A stretch of 64,000 nucleotides of DNA from Streptomyces sp. MP131-18 (GCF_001984575.1 NZ_LZNS01000001.1:7393012-7457011); one strand, 5' to 3'; counted from the first letter of the stretch, positions 37,460 through 47,050 are shown. Notes: generated from the letters alone by a model not told the origin. Translations and numbers: made by a program.

Positions 37460-37605
37460 GTCTCCACACCTACCAGCGGCCCGCCGGCCCCGACAGCGGG
37501 CGCGGGCCCCCTGCCCGGCATTCGGGTGGGGCGGGCCTGGTATCCGCGCCGCTGACCTGGCATCGTCCAGGCAAACCGTGCCACGTGTACCCGCCGGGAG
37601 CCGCC

Positions 37606-39663
37606 ATGACCGCCACGCACGACGCACCCACGCACGACGTACTTGAGCCCGCCGCGCCCGAGCCCCTGTGGCGCCCGGGCCCCGAACGGGTCGCCGCCGC
37701 CCGGCTCAGCCGCTTCCACGCGTTCGCCGCCGACCGCCACGGCGCCCCCGGCCCGGTGCCGGGCGACCCCGCGGGCAGCTATGCCGCCCTGCACCGCTGG
37801 TCCGTCACGCGGCTCGGACCGTTCTGGCAGGCCGTCGCCGAGTGGTTCGACGTCCGCTTCGCCACCCCGTACGACACGGTGCTCGCCGATGCCGCGATGC
37901 CGGGGGCCCGGTGGTTCCCGGGGGCCACCCTCAACTACGCGGAACACGCCCTGCGGGCCGGCGAGCCCGGCTCGCCGCGGGCGGCGGAGGCCGCGCTGCT
38001 CCGGGTCGACGAGGATCACCGGCCCGAGCCCGTCACCTGGGCGCAGCTGCGCGCCCGCGTCGGCGCGCTCGCCGCGGCGCTGCGGGAGCAGGGGGTGCGC
38101 CCGGGCGACCGCGTCAGCGGCTATCTGCCCAACGTTCCCGAGGCCGTCGTCGCCCTGCTCGCCAGTGCCGCCGTCGGAGCCGTGTGGACCTCATGCGCCC
38201 CGGACTTCGGCGCCCGCAGCGTCCTTGACCGTTTCCAGCAGGTCGAGCCGGTGGTGCTGTTCGCCGTCGACGGCTACCGCTACGGGGGCCGCGTGCACGA
38301 CCGCACCGGCACCGTTGCGGAGCTGCGCCGCGGCCTGCCCACGCTGCGGGCCGTGGTGCACGTACCGCTGCTCGGCACGCCGGCCCCCGAAGGGGCCCTT
38401 GAGTGGGCGGAGCTGACCGACCACGGCGCCGAACCCGACTTCACGCAGGTCCCGTTCGACCATCCGCTGTGGGTGCTGTACTCCTCGGGCACCACCGGGC
38501 TGCCCAAGGCGATCGTGCAGTCCCAGGGCGGCATCCTGCTGGAGCACCTCAAGCAACTGGGGCTGCACTGCGATCTCGGCGCGGGCGACCGGCTGTTCTG
38601 GTACACCTCCACGGGCTGGATGATGTGGAACTTCCTGGTGTCCTCGCTGCTGACCGGCACCACCGCGGTGCTGTACGACGGCAGCCCAGGACACCCGGAC
38701 ACCGCCGCGCAGTGGCGGGTCGCCGAACGCACCCGCGCCACCCTCTTCGGCACCTCCGCCGCGTACGTGATGGCCTGTGCCAAGGCGGACGTCCACCCGG
38801 GGCGCGACTTCGACCTGTCCGCCACCAGGGGCGTGGCCACCACCGGTTCCCCGCTGCCGCCCGACGGCTTCCGCTGGCTGCACGAGGAGGCCGGGGCCGG
38901 GCTGTGGATCGCCTCGGTCAGCGGCGGCACCGATGTGTGCAGCTGCTTCGCGGGCGCCGTGCCCACGCTGCCGGTGTGGACGGGGGAGCTCCAGGCCCCC
39001 TGCCTGGGCACGGATCTGCGCGCTTTCTCGCCCGAGGGGCAGCCGCTGGTGGACGAGGTCGGCGAACTGGTCGTCACCACACCGATGCCGTCGATGCCGG
39101 TCGGCTTCTGGAACGATCCGGAGGGAGTCCGCTACCACGAGAGCTACTTCGCGATGTTCCCCGGCGTGTGGCGGCACGGTGACTGGACCACGCTGACCTC
39201 GCGCGGCACCGTCGTCATCCACGGCCGTTCGGACTCGACGCTCAACCGGCAGGGCGTGCGGATGGGGTCGGCCGACATCTACGAGGCCGTCGAACGGCTC
39301 CCGGAGATCCGGGAGTCGCTGGTCATCGGCGTCGAGGAGCCGGACGGCGGCTACTGGATGCCGCTGTTCGTCCGGCTCGCCGAGGGAGCCGTGCTCGACG
39401 ACGCGCTGCGCGAACGGGTGCGCCGCACGATCCGCGAGGCCCTGTCGCCCCGCCATCTCCCGGACGACATCGTGGAGATCCCCGGCGTTCCGCACACCCT
39501 CACCGGCAAGCGGCTCGAAGTGCCGGTCAAACGCCTGCTCCAGGGCGTGCCGCTGGAGCAGGCGGCCAATCCGGGCTCGGTGGACGACCCGGATCTGCTC
39601 CGCTTCTTCGAGCGCATGGCCCGCGAGAGGGCCACTGTCAGTGACGGCGACTACGGTGGGTGA
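37606..39663 (+). CDS. acetoacetate-CoA ligase (acetoacetyl-CoA synthetase)
   Basis: ANL-superfamily adenylating enzyme, 685 aa, the usual length for acetoacetyl-CoA synthetase. The early segment WFDVRFATPYDTVLAD and LNYAEHAL are characteristic. The AMP-binding motif YSSGTTGLPKAIV begins near residue 292, STGWMMWN near 336, and the late motifs are HGRSDSTLNRQGVRMG and, near the C-terminus, TGKRLEVPVKRL with the catalytic Lys. It activates acetoacetate to acetoacetyl-CoA with ATP, in the cytoplasm. ATG at 37606 follows GGGAG. Confidence 0.92.
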   Translation: MTATHDAPTHDVLEPAAPEPLWRPGPERVAAARLSRFHAFAADRHGAPGPVPGDPAGSYAALHRWSVTRLGPFWQAVAEWFDVRFATPYDTVLADAAMPGARWFPGATLNYAEHALRAGEPGSPRAAEAALLRVDEDHRPEPVTWAQLRARVGALAAALREQGVRPGDRVSGYLPNVPEAVVALLASAAVGAVWTSCAPDFGARSVLDRFQQVEPVVLFAVDGYRYGGRVHDRTGTVAELRRGLPTLRAVVHVPLLGTPAPEGALEWAELTDHGAEPDFTQVPFDHPLWVLYSSGTTGLPKAIVQSQGGILLEHLKQLGLHCDLGAGDRLFWYTSTGWMMWNFLVSSLLTGTTAVLYDGSPGHPDTAAQWRVAERTRATLFGTSAAYVMACAKADVHPGRDFDLSATRGVATTGSPLPPDGFRWLHEEAGAGLWIASVSGGTDVCSCFAGAVPTLPVWTGELQAPCLGTDLRAFSPEGQPLVDEVGELVVTTPMPSMPVGFWNDPEGVRYHESYFAMFPGVWRHGDWTTLTSRGTVVIHGRSDSTLNRQGVRMGSADIYEAVERLPEIRESLVIGVEEPDGGYWMPLFVRLAEGAVLDDALRERVRRTIREALSPRHLPDDIVEIPGVPHTLTGKRLEVPVKRLLQGVPLEQAANPGSVDDPDLLRFFERMARERATVSDGDYGG

Positions 39664-39694
39664 CCAAGAGCTTCCGATCCGTTGAGGGGGAGTC

Positions 39695-40585
39695 ATGGCA
39701 CACACCAGGCGGCGCGCCGGACGCGCGGCATCCTGGCGGGAGTCGGCGGGGATGGTGGCGGTCGTCGCGGACGCGGGCGGGTTCGCCCTGATGCGCCGCT
39801 ACGCGACGTTCCGTTTCACCGACCACACCAGCTATCTGCGGCAGACCGAGCTGCTGCTGCGCTCATTGGCGGGCCGGCACGGGCATACCACTGTCGCGCT
39901 GTTCGACCCGGTCGGATTCGCCGACTTCTGCGAGCGGGAGCGGCTGCCCCAGGACAGCGCGGCCAGCCGCGCGCGCTATACGGCGGAGGTCGCGGCCCGG
40001 GGGGCGACCGTGCCCTACGAGGGGCAGCCGATCGCCCGGCTGGTGCCCGCGCTGCTGGTCGCCCACCTGCGGTGGGAGACCTGGGAGGTGGGCACGGACC
40101 TGCTGGCGGCGGCCGGGGCCTGCCCCGACTGCGGGGCGCCGCACTCCCGTTGCGCGTTCCAGCGGGCCGCGGGGCAGCTCGCGGCCGTGATGGAGCGGGC
40201 CGGCCCCGGCGTTCACCACCTGGTGTGCAGCCTGATCGCCCCGACGGGCCCGCTGACCGCGGCCCTGCACGCGGAGCGCGCCGCCGACGGCTCGCTCGAC
40301 GTGGGCGAGCCGGACGCGCTCGTGCTGTGCACGCTGCTCGCCGTCGGCCTGGCCACCGGCGAGCCGGGCGGTCTGGTGCTGCGCTCGGTGCGCGCCGCCG
40401 GGGGCGCGGGCGAGGAGGTGCGCGGGTGGAGCCTGCACCGCGGCCGGCTGCGGGCGCTCAGTGAGGGAGAGGTGTTCGCGGCCTACTGCACGGACGTGCG
40501 GACCGGCGAGCCGGTCCCGCCGGAGCCTGGGGTCGCCTACCGGGCGGCGGACGAGCTGCCGCCGGGCGGCTGCGCGGGACCGTGA
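39695..40585 (+). CDS. conserved hypothetical protein with a Cys-rich motif
   Basis: Protein of 296 aa, cytoplasmic, of unknown function. Features: FRFTDHTSYLRQTELLLRSL near residue 40, a four-residue-type metal site CPDCGAPHSRCAF around 142-154 (three Cys plus His), and long stretches of mixed alpha/beta. ATG at 39695 has GGGGGAG upstream. It follows the acetoacetyl-CoA synthetase by 31 bp but has no visible link to it. A strong terminator closes the gene. Confidence 0.75.
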   Translation: MAHTRRRAGRAASWRESAGMVAVVADAGGFALMRRYATFRFTDHTSYLRQTELLLRSLAGRHGHTTVALFDPVGFADFCERERLPQDSAASRARYTAEVAARGATVPYEGQPIARLVPALLVAHLRWETWEVGTDLLAAAGACPDCGAPHSRCAFQRAAGQLAAVMERAGPGVHHLVCSLIAPTGPLTAALHAERAADGSLDVGEPDALVLCTLLAVGLATGEPGGLVLRSVRAAGGAGEEVRGWSLHRGRLRALSEGEVFAAYCTDVRTGEPVPPEPGVAYRAADELPPGGCAGP

Positions 40586-40631
40586 CCGGGGTGGGCGGTC
40601 CCCGGCATCGGACCGGGGACCGCCCACCCGG
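40586..40631. terminator. strong GC-rich terminator hairpin
   Basis: The 20-base arm at 40586-40605 (starting CCGGGGTGGG) pairs with the 19-base arm at 40613-40631 (ending CCCACCCGG) with a single bulged G and a 7-base loop. It begins directly after the stop of the hypothetical gene. Confidence 0.8.
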
Positions 40632-40774
40632 ACGGCAAACCACCTGAAAGCATGTCTCCTCGGGACCGTCCGCCTCATACGGCCCACCTCGCGGCTGCGT
40701 TCGGCCCGGCCGGTAAGGTCGGACGCACAGCGCGGGCAGGGCTCGTTTCGACAGGTCAACAGGAGGGCGTCCGG

Positions 40775-41383
40775 GTGGAGATCCAGGAAACGGATATTCA
40801 GACGGACCGCGTCCTCACCATCCCCAACATCCTGAGCATGGCTCGGCTGCTGGGCGTTCCGGTATTCCTTTGGCTCGTCCTCTCACCGGTCTTCGACGGG
40901 CCCAACCTGGACGTGTGGGCGCTGGCCGTGCTGGCGTTCAGCGGCGTCAGCGACTATTTGGACGGCAAGCTCGCCCGCCGGTGGAACCAGGTGAGCGCAC
41001 TCGGCCGCGTGCTCGACCCGGCGGCCGACCGCCTCTACATCCTCTCCACGCTCGTGGGTCTCACCTGGCGCGACATCCTGCCGCTGTGGCTCACCGGGCT
41101 CCTGCTGGCCCGGGAGCTGATGCTGCTGGTGGTGGTGTGGCGACTCGACCGGCACGGATATGCACCCCCACAGGTGAACTTTCTCGGTAAGGCGGCGACC
41201 CTCAATCTCATGTACGCCTTCCCGTTGCTGCTGCTCAGCGACGGTGGTGGCTGGCTCGCTACCCTCGCTGCTATTTTCGGATGGGCGTTCGCCGGCTGGG
41301 GTACAGCGCTCTACTGGTGGGCAGGGATGCTCTACGTGGTCCAGGTCCGCCGTCTCCTCAAGGCGGATGCCACGGCCGACTGA
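40775..41383 (+). CDS. cls: CDP-alcohol phosphatidyltransferase, cardiolipin synthase type
   Basis: Integral membrane enzyme of 202 aa. The full CDP-alcohol phosphotransferase signature is present: Asp60, Asp63-Gly64, Ala67-Arg68, Gly77, Asp81 and Asp85 (read DYLDGKLARR, then GRVLDPAAD). About five membrane helices are visible. From memory it corresponds to S. coelicolor SCO1389, the eukaryote-like cardiolipin synthase that joins CDP-diacylglycerol with phosphatidylglycerol. GTG at 40775 has a perfect AGGAGG 8 bases upstream, and TAAGGT near 40713 may be its -10 box. The ManC-like gene follows, as in other Streptomyces. Confidence 0.87.
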   Translation: MEIQETDIQTDRVLTIPNILSMARLLGVPVFLWLVLSPVFDGPNLDVWALAVLAFSGVSDYLDGKLARRWNQVSALGRVLDPAADRLYILSTLVGLTWRDILPLWLTGLLLARELMLLVVVWRLDRHGYAPPQVNFLGKAATLNLMYAFPLLLLSDGGGWLATLAAIFGWAFAGWGTALYWWAGMLYVVQVRRLLKADATAD

Positions 41384-41518
41384 GCTCGCCCTGGCAGCGT
41401 CGCAGGGGCCTGGCGCCCGCATGTGCCGCAGTATTCCGGGGAGCCACCCCGGGCCCGGGCCCCTCCAGACGGGCGCAGTCGGAGTGACTGTCGACTCCCC
41501 AAGGAGGACACTTCCGAT

Positions 41519-44014
41519 ATGAAGGCCGTAGTAATGGCTGGCGGCGAAGGCACCCGGCTTCGCCCGATGACCGCGAGCATGCCCAAGCCCCTGCTGCCCG
41601 TGGCCAACCGCCCGATCATGGAGCACGTGCTCCGGCTGCTGAAGCGGCACGGACTCACGGAGACCGTGGTCACCGTGCAATTCCTCGCCTCCCTCGTGAA
41701 AAACTACTTCGGCGACGGTGAGGAACTCGGGATGGATCTCACCTACGCCCATGAAGAGAAGCCCCTGGGTACGGCCGGAAGTGTGAAGAACGCCGAGGAC
41801 GCACTCAAGAACGATTCTTTCCTGGTGATTTCGGGGGATGCGCTCACCGACTTCGACCTGACCGATCTCATCCGCTACCACAGGGAGCGCGGTGCCCTCG
41901 TCACCGTCTGCCTGACGCGCGTGCCGAACCCACTGGAGTTCGGCATCACCATCGTCAACGAGGACGGACGCGTCGACCGTTTCCTGGAGAAGCCCACCTG
42001 GGGACAGGTGTTCTCCGACACCGTCAACACCGGCATCTACGTCATGGAGCCCGAGGTCTTCGACTACGTCGAGCCGGACGTCCCGGTCGACTGGTCGGGC
42101 GATGTGTTCCCCCGCCTCATGAAGGAGGGGAAGCCGGTCTACGGCTATGTCGCCGAGGGCTATTGGGAGGACGTGGGCACGCACGAGAGCTACGTGAAGG
42201 CGCAGGCCGACGTGCTCGAAGGGAAAGTCGACGTCGAGATCGACGGATTCGAGATCTCGCCGGGCGTGTGGATCGCCGAGGGCGCGGAGGTGCACCCCGA
42301 CGCAAAGCTCAGGGGCCCCCTCTACGTCGGCGACTACGCGAAGATCGAGGCGGGCGCCGAAATCCGCGAGCACACCGTCATCGGCTCCAACGTGGTCGTC
42401 AAGGCCGACGCGTTCCTGCACCGGGCGGTCGTCCACGACAATGTGTACATCGGCCCGCAGACCAATCTCCGCGGCTGCGTCGTCGGCAAGAACACCGACG
42501 TGATGCGGGCCGCCCGCATCGAGGACGGCGCCGTCATCGGCGACGAGTGCCTCGTCGGCGAGGAGTCCATCGTCCAGGGCAACGTCCGGGTCTACCCGTT
42601 CAAGACCGTGGAGGCCGGTGCCTTCGTCAACACCTCGGTCATCTGGGAGGCGCGCGGCCAGGCCAATCTGTTCGGCGCCCGCGGCGTCTCCGGCATTCTC
42701 AACGTCGAGATCACCCCGGAGCTGGCCGTCCGGCTCGCCAGCGCCTACGCCACCACCCTGAAGAAGGGGTCCACCGTCACCACCGCCCGCGACCACTCCC
42801 GCGGTGCCCGCGCCCTGAAGCGTGCGGTGATCTCCGCCCTCCAGGCCAGCGCGATCGACGTGCGGGACCTGGAGAACGTGCCGTTGCCCGTCGCCAGACA
42901 GCAGACCGCGCGCGGCAGTGCGGGCGGGGTCATGATCCGCACCACCCCGGGCGTGCCCGACTCCGTCGACATCATGTTCTTCGACGAGCGCGGCGCGGAT
43001 CTCTCCCAGGCGGGCCAGCGCAAGCTGGACCGCGTCTACGCCCGCCAGGAGTACCGCAGGGCCTTCCCGGGCGAGATCGGCGACCTGCGGTTCCCCGCCA
43101 GCGTCTTCGACGCGTACACGGGCTCCGTGCTGCGCGCCGTGGACACCACCGGCGTGGCCGAGTCCGGGCTCAAGATCGTGGTCGACGCCGCCAACGGCAG
43201 CGCCGGCCTGGTGCTGCCCAGCCTGCTCGGCCGCATCGGTGTGGACGCCCTCACCATCAACCCCGGCCTGGACGAGGCCAGGCCGACCGAGACCGCCGAC
43301 GTCAGGCGCGCCGGACTGGTGCGCCTCGGCGAGATCGTCTCCTCGGCCCGCGCCGCCTTCGGCGTCCGCTTCGACCCCGTCGGCGAGCGTCTCGCCCTGG
43401 TCGACGAGCGCGGCCGCATCATCGAGGACCAGCGTGCGCTGCTGGTCATGCTGGACCTCATCGCGGCCGAGCGCCGCAGCGGGCGGGTGGCACTGCCGGT
43501 GACCACCACCCGCATCGCCGAGCAGGTCGCCGCCTACCACGGCACCCAGGTCGAGTGGACCACCACCTCGCCCGACGACCTGACCCGAGTCGCCCACAAG
43601 GAGGGCTCGGTCTTCGGCGGGGACGGACAGGGGGGCTTCATCGTCCCCGAGTTCTCGTCCGTCTTCGACGCCACGGCGGCGTTCACCCGGCTCATCGCCC
43701 TGGTCGCCCGCACCCAGCTCTCGCTCAGCCAGATCGACGCCCGCATCCCGCGGGCCCACGTGCTCCGGCGGGACGTCGCCACCCCCTGGGCCATCAAGGG
43801 ACTGGTGATGCGCCGGGTCGTCGAGGCGGCGGGGGAACGCTCCATCGACACCACCGATGGCGTGCGCGTCGTCGAGCCGGACGGCAGGTGGATTCTCGTG
43901 CTGCCGGACCCCGCCGAGGCCGTCACCCACCTGTGGGCCGAGGGGCCGGACGATGCCGCCGCGCAGGAGCTGCTGGACACCTGGTCGACGGTCGTGGACA
44001 GCGCCGACCGCTGA
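41519..44014 (+). CDS. manC: mannose-1-phosphate guanylyltransferase fused to a phosphomannomutase-like domain
   Basis: Three-part protein of 831 aa. Residues 1-235 are a nucleotidyltransferase with MKAVVMAGGEGTRLRPMT, the metal Asp in ISGDALTDFD, and VNTGIYVMEP. Residues 250-370 are a left-handed beta-helix with hexapeptides (VYIGPQTNLRGCVVGKNTD). Residues 380-831 resemble a phosphohexomutase, but its motifs are eroded: the phosphoserine loop reads TTARDHSRGAR and the metal loop, normally DGDGDR, reads DPVGERLALVDERG. So GDP-mannose synthesis is the likely activity, with the mutase part inactive or regulatory. It corresponds from memory to ManC (SCO1388), needed for protein and lipid mannosylation. 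AAGGAGG lies upstream of the ATG. Confidence 0.88.
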   Translation: MKAVVMAGGEGTRLRPMTASMPKPLLPVANRPIMEHVLRLLKRHGLTETVVTVQFLASLVKNYFGDGEELGMDLTYAHEEKPLGTAGSVKNAEDALKNDSFLVISGDALTDFDLTDLIRYHRERGALVTVCLTRVPNPLEFGITIVNEDGRVDRFLEKPTWGQVFSDTVNTGIYVMEPEVFDYVEPDVPVDWSGDVFPRLMKEGKPVYGYVAEGYWEDVGTHESYVKAQADVLEGKVDVEIDGFEISPGVWIAEGAEVHPDAKLRGPLYVGDYAKIEAGAEIREHTVIGSNVVVKADAFLHRAVVHDNVYIGPQTNLRGCVVGKNTDVMRAARIEDGAVIGDECLVGEESIVQGNVRVYPFKTVEAGAFVNTSVIWEARGQANLFGARGVSGILNVEITPELAVRLASAYATTLKKGSTVTTARDHSRGARALKRAVISALQASAIDVRDLENVPLPVARQQTARGSAGGVMIRTTPGVPDSVDIMFFDERGADLSQAGQRKLDRVYARQEYRRAFPGEIGDLRFPASVFDAYTGSVLRAVDTTGVAESGLKIVVDAANGSAGLVLPSLLGRIGVDALTINPGLDEARPTETADVRRAGLVRLGEIVSSARAAFGVRFDPVGERLALVDERGRIIEDQRALLVMLDLIAAERRSGRVALPVTTTRIAEQVAAYHGTQVEWTTTSPDDLTRVAHKEGSVFGGDGQGGFIVPEFSSVFDATAAFTRLIALVARTQLSLSQIDARIPRAHVLRRDVATPWAIKGLVMRRVVEAAGERSIDTTDGVRVVEPDGRWILVLPDPAEAVTHLWAEGPDDAAAQELLDTWSTVVDSADR

Positions 44015-44021
44015 GCACGAA

Positions 44022-44041
44022 CGGGCCCCGCCACGGGCCCG
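44022..44041. terminator. hairpin after manC
   Basis: CGGGCCC (44022-44028) pairs with GGGCCCG (44035-44041) over a 6-base loop, 8 bp after the manC stop and before the DUF881 gene. Confidence 0.6.
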
Positions 44042-44079
44042 ATTCGGTCTCCTGAGTGGCGCGTGCGACGATGTGCGCC

Positions 44080-45009
44080 ATGCCACAGCAGGAGCCCGGG
44101 CGACGTGTCCCGGCGCGCCCCGACGCCTCCATGTCGCTGCTGACCACCGTGATGAGCAACACCCTCGACGAGGGATACGCGGCGGTCGGCCGGCGGGCCG
44201 CCGGCCGGTCAGAGCTGCCGCGCACGCTGCGCGCCAGACTCTGGCTGGCCGGCGGCCTCGCGCTGGCCGCCGTGGTGGTCACCCTGGGCGCCGCACAGGC
44301 GCGCGAGGCGGAGCCCACCCTTGCCAGGGGGCGCGAGGAGCTGCTCGACCGCGTCGAGGCGCGCACCGCCGAACTGGACGACCTCCAGGGGGAGGTCGAC
44401 GCGCTGCGCGCGGACGTCGACGAGCGGCAGCGCGACGCCATCGGCGACGCGCGCTCTGCGGCGGGCGAGCTGACCGCGCTCCTGGCCGGCGCCACCGCCG
44501 TCACAGGGCCGGGGATCGAGCTGGTCGTCAACGACGCCGAGGGCGCCGCCTCCGGCGCCGGCGGCCCGCGCGACGCCGGCTTCGCCGACACCGGCCGGGT
44601 GCGCGACCGGGATCTCCAGCGCGTGGTCAACGGGCTGTGGCAGGCGGGCGCCGAGGCGATATCGGTCAACGGCAGACGCCTGACCGCCCTGTCCGCCATC
44701 CGGGCCGCGGGCGACGCCGTTCTCGTCGACAACAGGCCCCTCGCCCCGCCGTACACGCTGCTCGCGATCGGCCCGGGGGACGAGCTGGCGGCGGCCTTCC
44801 GCGCCACCGCGGAGGGCCGCTATCTGGACGTGCTGCGCGAGGACTACGGCATCAGGGCCGGCACCACCGTCCACGACAGGCTGGAGCTGCCCGCCGCGCC
44901 CGGCCTCACCACGCGCACCGCCAGACCCGCCGCCGCACCGGAAACACCACGGGAAGCACAGCGGCAAGCACCGCCGGAAGATCAACCGGAAGAAGGGGGC
45001 GCGCCGTGA
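44080..45009 (+). CDS. DUF881 family membrane-anchored protein (first copy)
   Basis: Single-pass membrane protein of 309 aa. One helix (LAGGLALAAVVVTLGAAQ, about 60-78) is followed by a coiled coil (LLDRVEARTAELDDLQGEVD) and the extracytoplasmic DUF881 domain (ELVVNDAEGAA, GLWQAGAEAISVNGRRLT). The tail is Pro/Gln-rich. ATG at 44080 gives the usual MPQQ start; ATG at 44071 and GTG at 44056 are alternatives, and GACGAT seven bases before 44080 hints at a leaderless transcript. Related B. subtilis YlxX/YlxW-type genes sit in cell-division clusters. Its stop overlaps the DUF1290 start. Confidence 0.82.
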   Translation: MPQQEPGRRVPARPDASMSLLTTVMSNTLDEGYAAVGRRAAGRSELPRTLRARLWLAGGLALAAVVVTLGAAQAREAEPTLARGREELLDRVEARTAELDDLQGEVDALRADVDERQRDAIGDARSAAGELTALLAGATAVTGPGIELVVNDAEGAASGAGGPRDAGFADTGRVRDRDLQRVVNGLWQAGAEAISVNGRRLTALSAIRAAGDAVLVDNRPLAPPYTLLAIGPGDELAAAFRATAEGRYLDVLREDYGIRAGTTVHDRLELPAAPGLTTRTARPAAAPETPREAQRQAPPEDQPEEGGAP

Positions 45010-45338
45010 TCGCCGTCCTGGGACTCGTGCTGGGGGTCGTGGTCGGGATTCTGACGCGCCCGGTCGTTCCGGCCGGTCTGGAACCGTACCTGCCCATCGC
45101 CGTCGTCGCCGCCCTCGACGCGGTCTTCGGCGGGCTGCGCGCCATGCTCGACGGCCTGTTCGACGACAAGGTGTTCGTCGTGTCCTTCCTGTCGAACGTC
45201 ACGGTCGCCGCCCTGATCGTCTTCCTCGGTGACAAGCTCGGCGTCGGGGCGCAGCTGTCCACCGGCGTCGTCGTGGTCCTCGGCATCCGCATCTTCTCCA
45301 ACGCCGCCGCAATCCGCCGGCACGTCTTCGGGGCGTGA
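45006..45338 (+). CDS. DUF1290 small basic membrane protein (SBP)
   Basis: Protein of 110 aa with three hydrophobic segments: VIAVLGLVLGVVVGIL, IAVVAALDAVFGGL and a C-terminal pair around VAALIVFLGDKLGV and LSTGVVVVLGIRIFSN. It is the small basic protein family always found between two DUF881 genes in actinobacteria and in Firmicutes sporulation/division clusters. GTG at 45006 overlaps the upstream stop by 4 bp. Function is unknown; an envelope or division role is inferred from distribution. Confidence 0.85.
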   Translation: MIAVLGLVLGVVVGILTRPVVPAGLEPYLPIAVVAALDAVFGGLRAMLDGLFDDKVFVVSFLSNVTVAALIVFLGDKLGVGAQLSTGVVVVLGIRIFSNAAAIRRHVFGA

Positions 45339-45342
45339 GCCG

Positions 45343-46119
45343 GTGACCGAGGAGGAGACCGCGCCGCCGCCGCCCGGCCCGGAGCCGGGCCGGGACCGCC
45401 CCACCGGCCGCAGCGCCCTGCGCGCCGGGCTGTGGCCGCCGCGCGCGACGCGCAGCCAGCTGCTCGCCGCCGTGCTGCTGTTCGTGCTCGGGCTCGGGCT
45501 CGCCATCCAGGTGCGGGCCACCGGCAGCGAGGAGACGGCGCTGCGCGGCGCCCGGCAGGAGGATCTGGTGCGGATTCTCAGCGATCTGGAGGACCGCACC
45601 GCGCGCCTGGAGGAGGAGAAGAGCGGCCTGGAGGAGCAGCGCACCGAGCTGGAGACCAGCTCCGACCAGGCCGAGGAGGCCAGGCGGCAGACGGAGGAGC
45701 GCGAACGGCAGCTCGGGGTGCTCGCCGGTACCGTCGCCGCCGAGGGCCCCGGCATCACGCTGCGCATCGACGATCCACTCGGGGCCGTCGAGGCGGATAT
45801 GCTGCTCGACGCGGTGCAGGAGCTGCGCGCGGCGGGCGCCGAGGCCATCCAGATCAACGACGTGCGGATCGCGGCGGGCACCTCTTTCGTGGACGAGAAC
45901 GGCGGGGTGTTCGTCGATGGCGAGCCGGTGCGCGCACCGTTCCGGATCGGCGCCATCGGGCGGCCGCAGGACCTGGAGCCGGCGCTGAACATCCCCGGGG
46001 GCGTGGTGCAGTCCCTGGAGAACGAGCAGGCGGAGGTGTCGGTGGAGCGCCAGGAGAAGGTCGTCGTGGACGCCTTGCGATCGGCGGAGCAGCCTGACTA
46101 CGCTCAGTCGTCACCGTGA
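45343..46119 (+). CDS. DUF881 family membrane-anchored protein (second copy)
   Basis: Protein of 258 aa: a Pro-rich cytoplasmic lead, one membrane helix (LAAVLLFVLGLGLAIQV, about 41-57), a charged coiled coil (RILSDLEDRTARLEEEKSGL) and the DUF881 domain (GITLRIDDP, ELRAAGAEAIQINDVRIAAG). It is a paralogue of the protein encoded two genes upstream. GTG at 45343 lies 4 bp after the DUF1290 stop. Confidence 0.87.
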   Translation: MTEEETAPPPPGPEPGRDRPTGRSALRAGLWPPRATRSQLLAAVLLFVLGLGLAIQVRATGSEETALRGARQEDLVRILSDLEDRTARLEEEKSGLEEQRTELETSSDQAEEARRQTEERERQLGVLAGTVAAEGPGITLRIDDPLGAVEADMLLDAVQELRAAGAEAIQINDVRIAAGTSFVDENGGVFVDGEPVRAPFRIGAIGRPQDLEPALNIPGGVVQSLENEQAEVSVERQEKVVVDALRSAEQPDYAQSSP

Positions 46120-46278
46120 CGGAGCCGACGTCACGGGGGCTGCCACACTTCCGTGGCACTCGGTGAGGGAAACTGAACGGGGGCCGGGGACGTTGTCACG
46201 ACGTCCTGTACGGCCGGTGAGAGACAATGGACCGGTCCCGTCCGACGACGGGCCGGGCTAGGCGCGAGGGGATCGCTG

Positions 46279-46983
46279 GTGAGCTTTTTCGCTAGATTGT
46301 TCGGCAGGCGTCGGAGCGGCGTGCACAGCGCCGCACGGAGCCGCGCCCGCCAACAAGGCGACCCAGCGACGGCGCCCGGCGGAGAGCCGGGGCGCCCGTT
46401 GTTCCGGGACGAGGTCGCCGGCCCCGGCGGCATAGGCTCCCAGGGGTCGGGACGCGAGACGGTCACCTGCTCCCGCTGCGGCCACAGGGCCGCCGCGACC
46501 AGCAGGTTCTGTTCCAACTGCGGCAATGGGCTGCGCCCGGGGCTCGAAGGCTCGTCAGAGACGACCTCCACCATTTCGATCACGGGCCTTGAGGCGTACG
46601 AGGCCGAGGTCACCGGGCAGCACCCGGCGCCGGCGCTCTCGCCCGAGGCACAGGCGGCGGTCGAGGCGCTGCCGCCCGGCTCGGCCCTGCTCATCGTGCG
46701 CCGCGGGCCGAATTCCGGGAGCAGGTTCCTGCTCGACGGGGACCTGACGACCGCGGGCCGGCACCCGCAGAGCGACATCTTCCTCGACGACGTGACGGTC
46801 TCACGCCGTCACGTGGAGTTCCGGCGCCAGCCCGACGCCAGCTTCACGGTGAGTGACGTCGGCAGTCTCAACGGCACCTACGTCAACCGGGAGCCCCTGG
46901 ATTCGGCGGTGCTCAACAACGGCGACGAGGTACAGATCGGGAAGTACCGGCTGGTTTTCTTCGCCAGCAGGCAGGGGTTCTGA
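46279..46983 (+). CDS. FHA-domain protein, OdhI/GarA type
   Basis: Cytoplasmic 234-aa regulator. A basic N-terminus is followed by a zinc-ribbon (Cys64, Cys67, Cys78, Cys81), then SSETTSTIS (Glu94-Thr95-Thr96-Ser97), the phospho-acceptor motif of OdhI/GarA, and a C-terminal FHA domain (about 145-230) with AGRHPQSDIFLDD, VSRRHVEF and LNGTYVN. In mycobacteria and corynebacteria, Ser/Thr kinases phosphorylate the ETTS motif, which then binds the protein's own FHA domain and releases 2-oxoglutarate dehydrogenase. The same switch is expected here. GTG at 46279 follows GAGGGGATC. Confidence 0.9.
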   Translation: MSFFARLFGRRRSGVHSAARSRARQQGDPATAPGGEPGRPLFRDEVAGPGGIGSQGSGRETVTCSRCGHRAAATSRFCSNCGNGLRPGLEGSSETTSTISITGLEAYEAEVTGQHPAPALSPEAQAAVEALPPGSALLIVRRGPNSGSRFLLDGDLTTAGRHPQSDIFLDDVTVSRRHVEFRRQPDASFTVSDVGSLNGTYVNREPLDSAVLNNGDEVQIGKYRLVFFASRQGF

Positions 46984-47050
46984 CCTGCGAGCGTGGCCGC
47001 TCGCGCGCCGCACGGCGGTGCTCGACTATCCAAATGCACCGAGCACCGCC

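Noticed and set aside
40883..44086. 1067-codon antisense frame over cls and manC
   Set aside because: It has no domain, and it opposes two genes with catalytic signatures and good ribosome sites.
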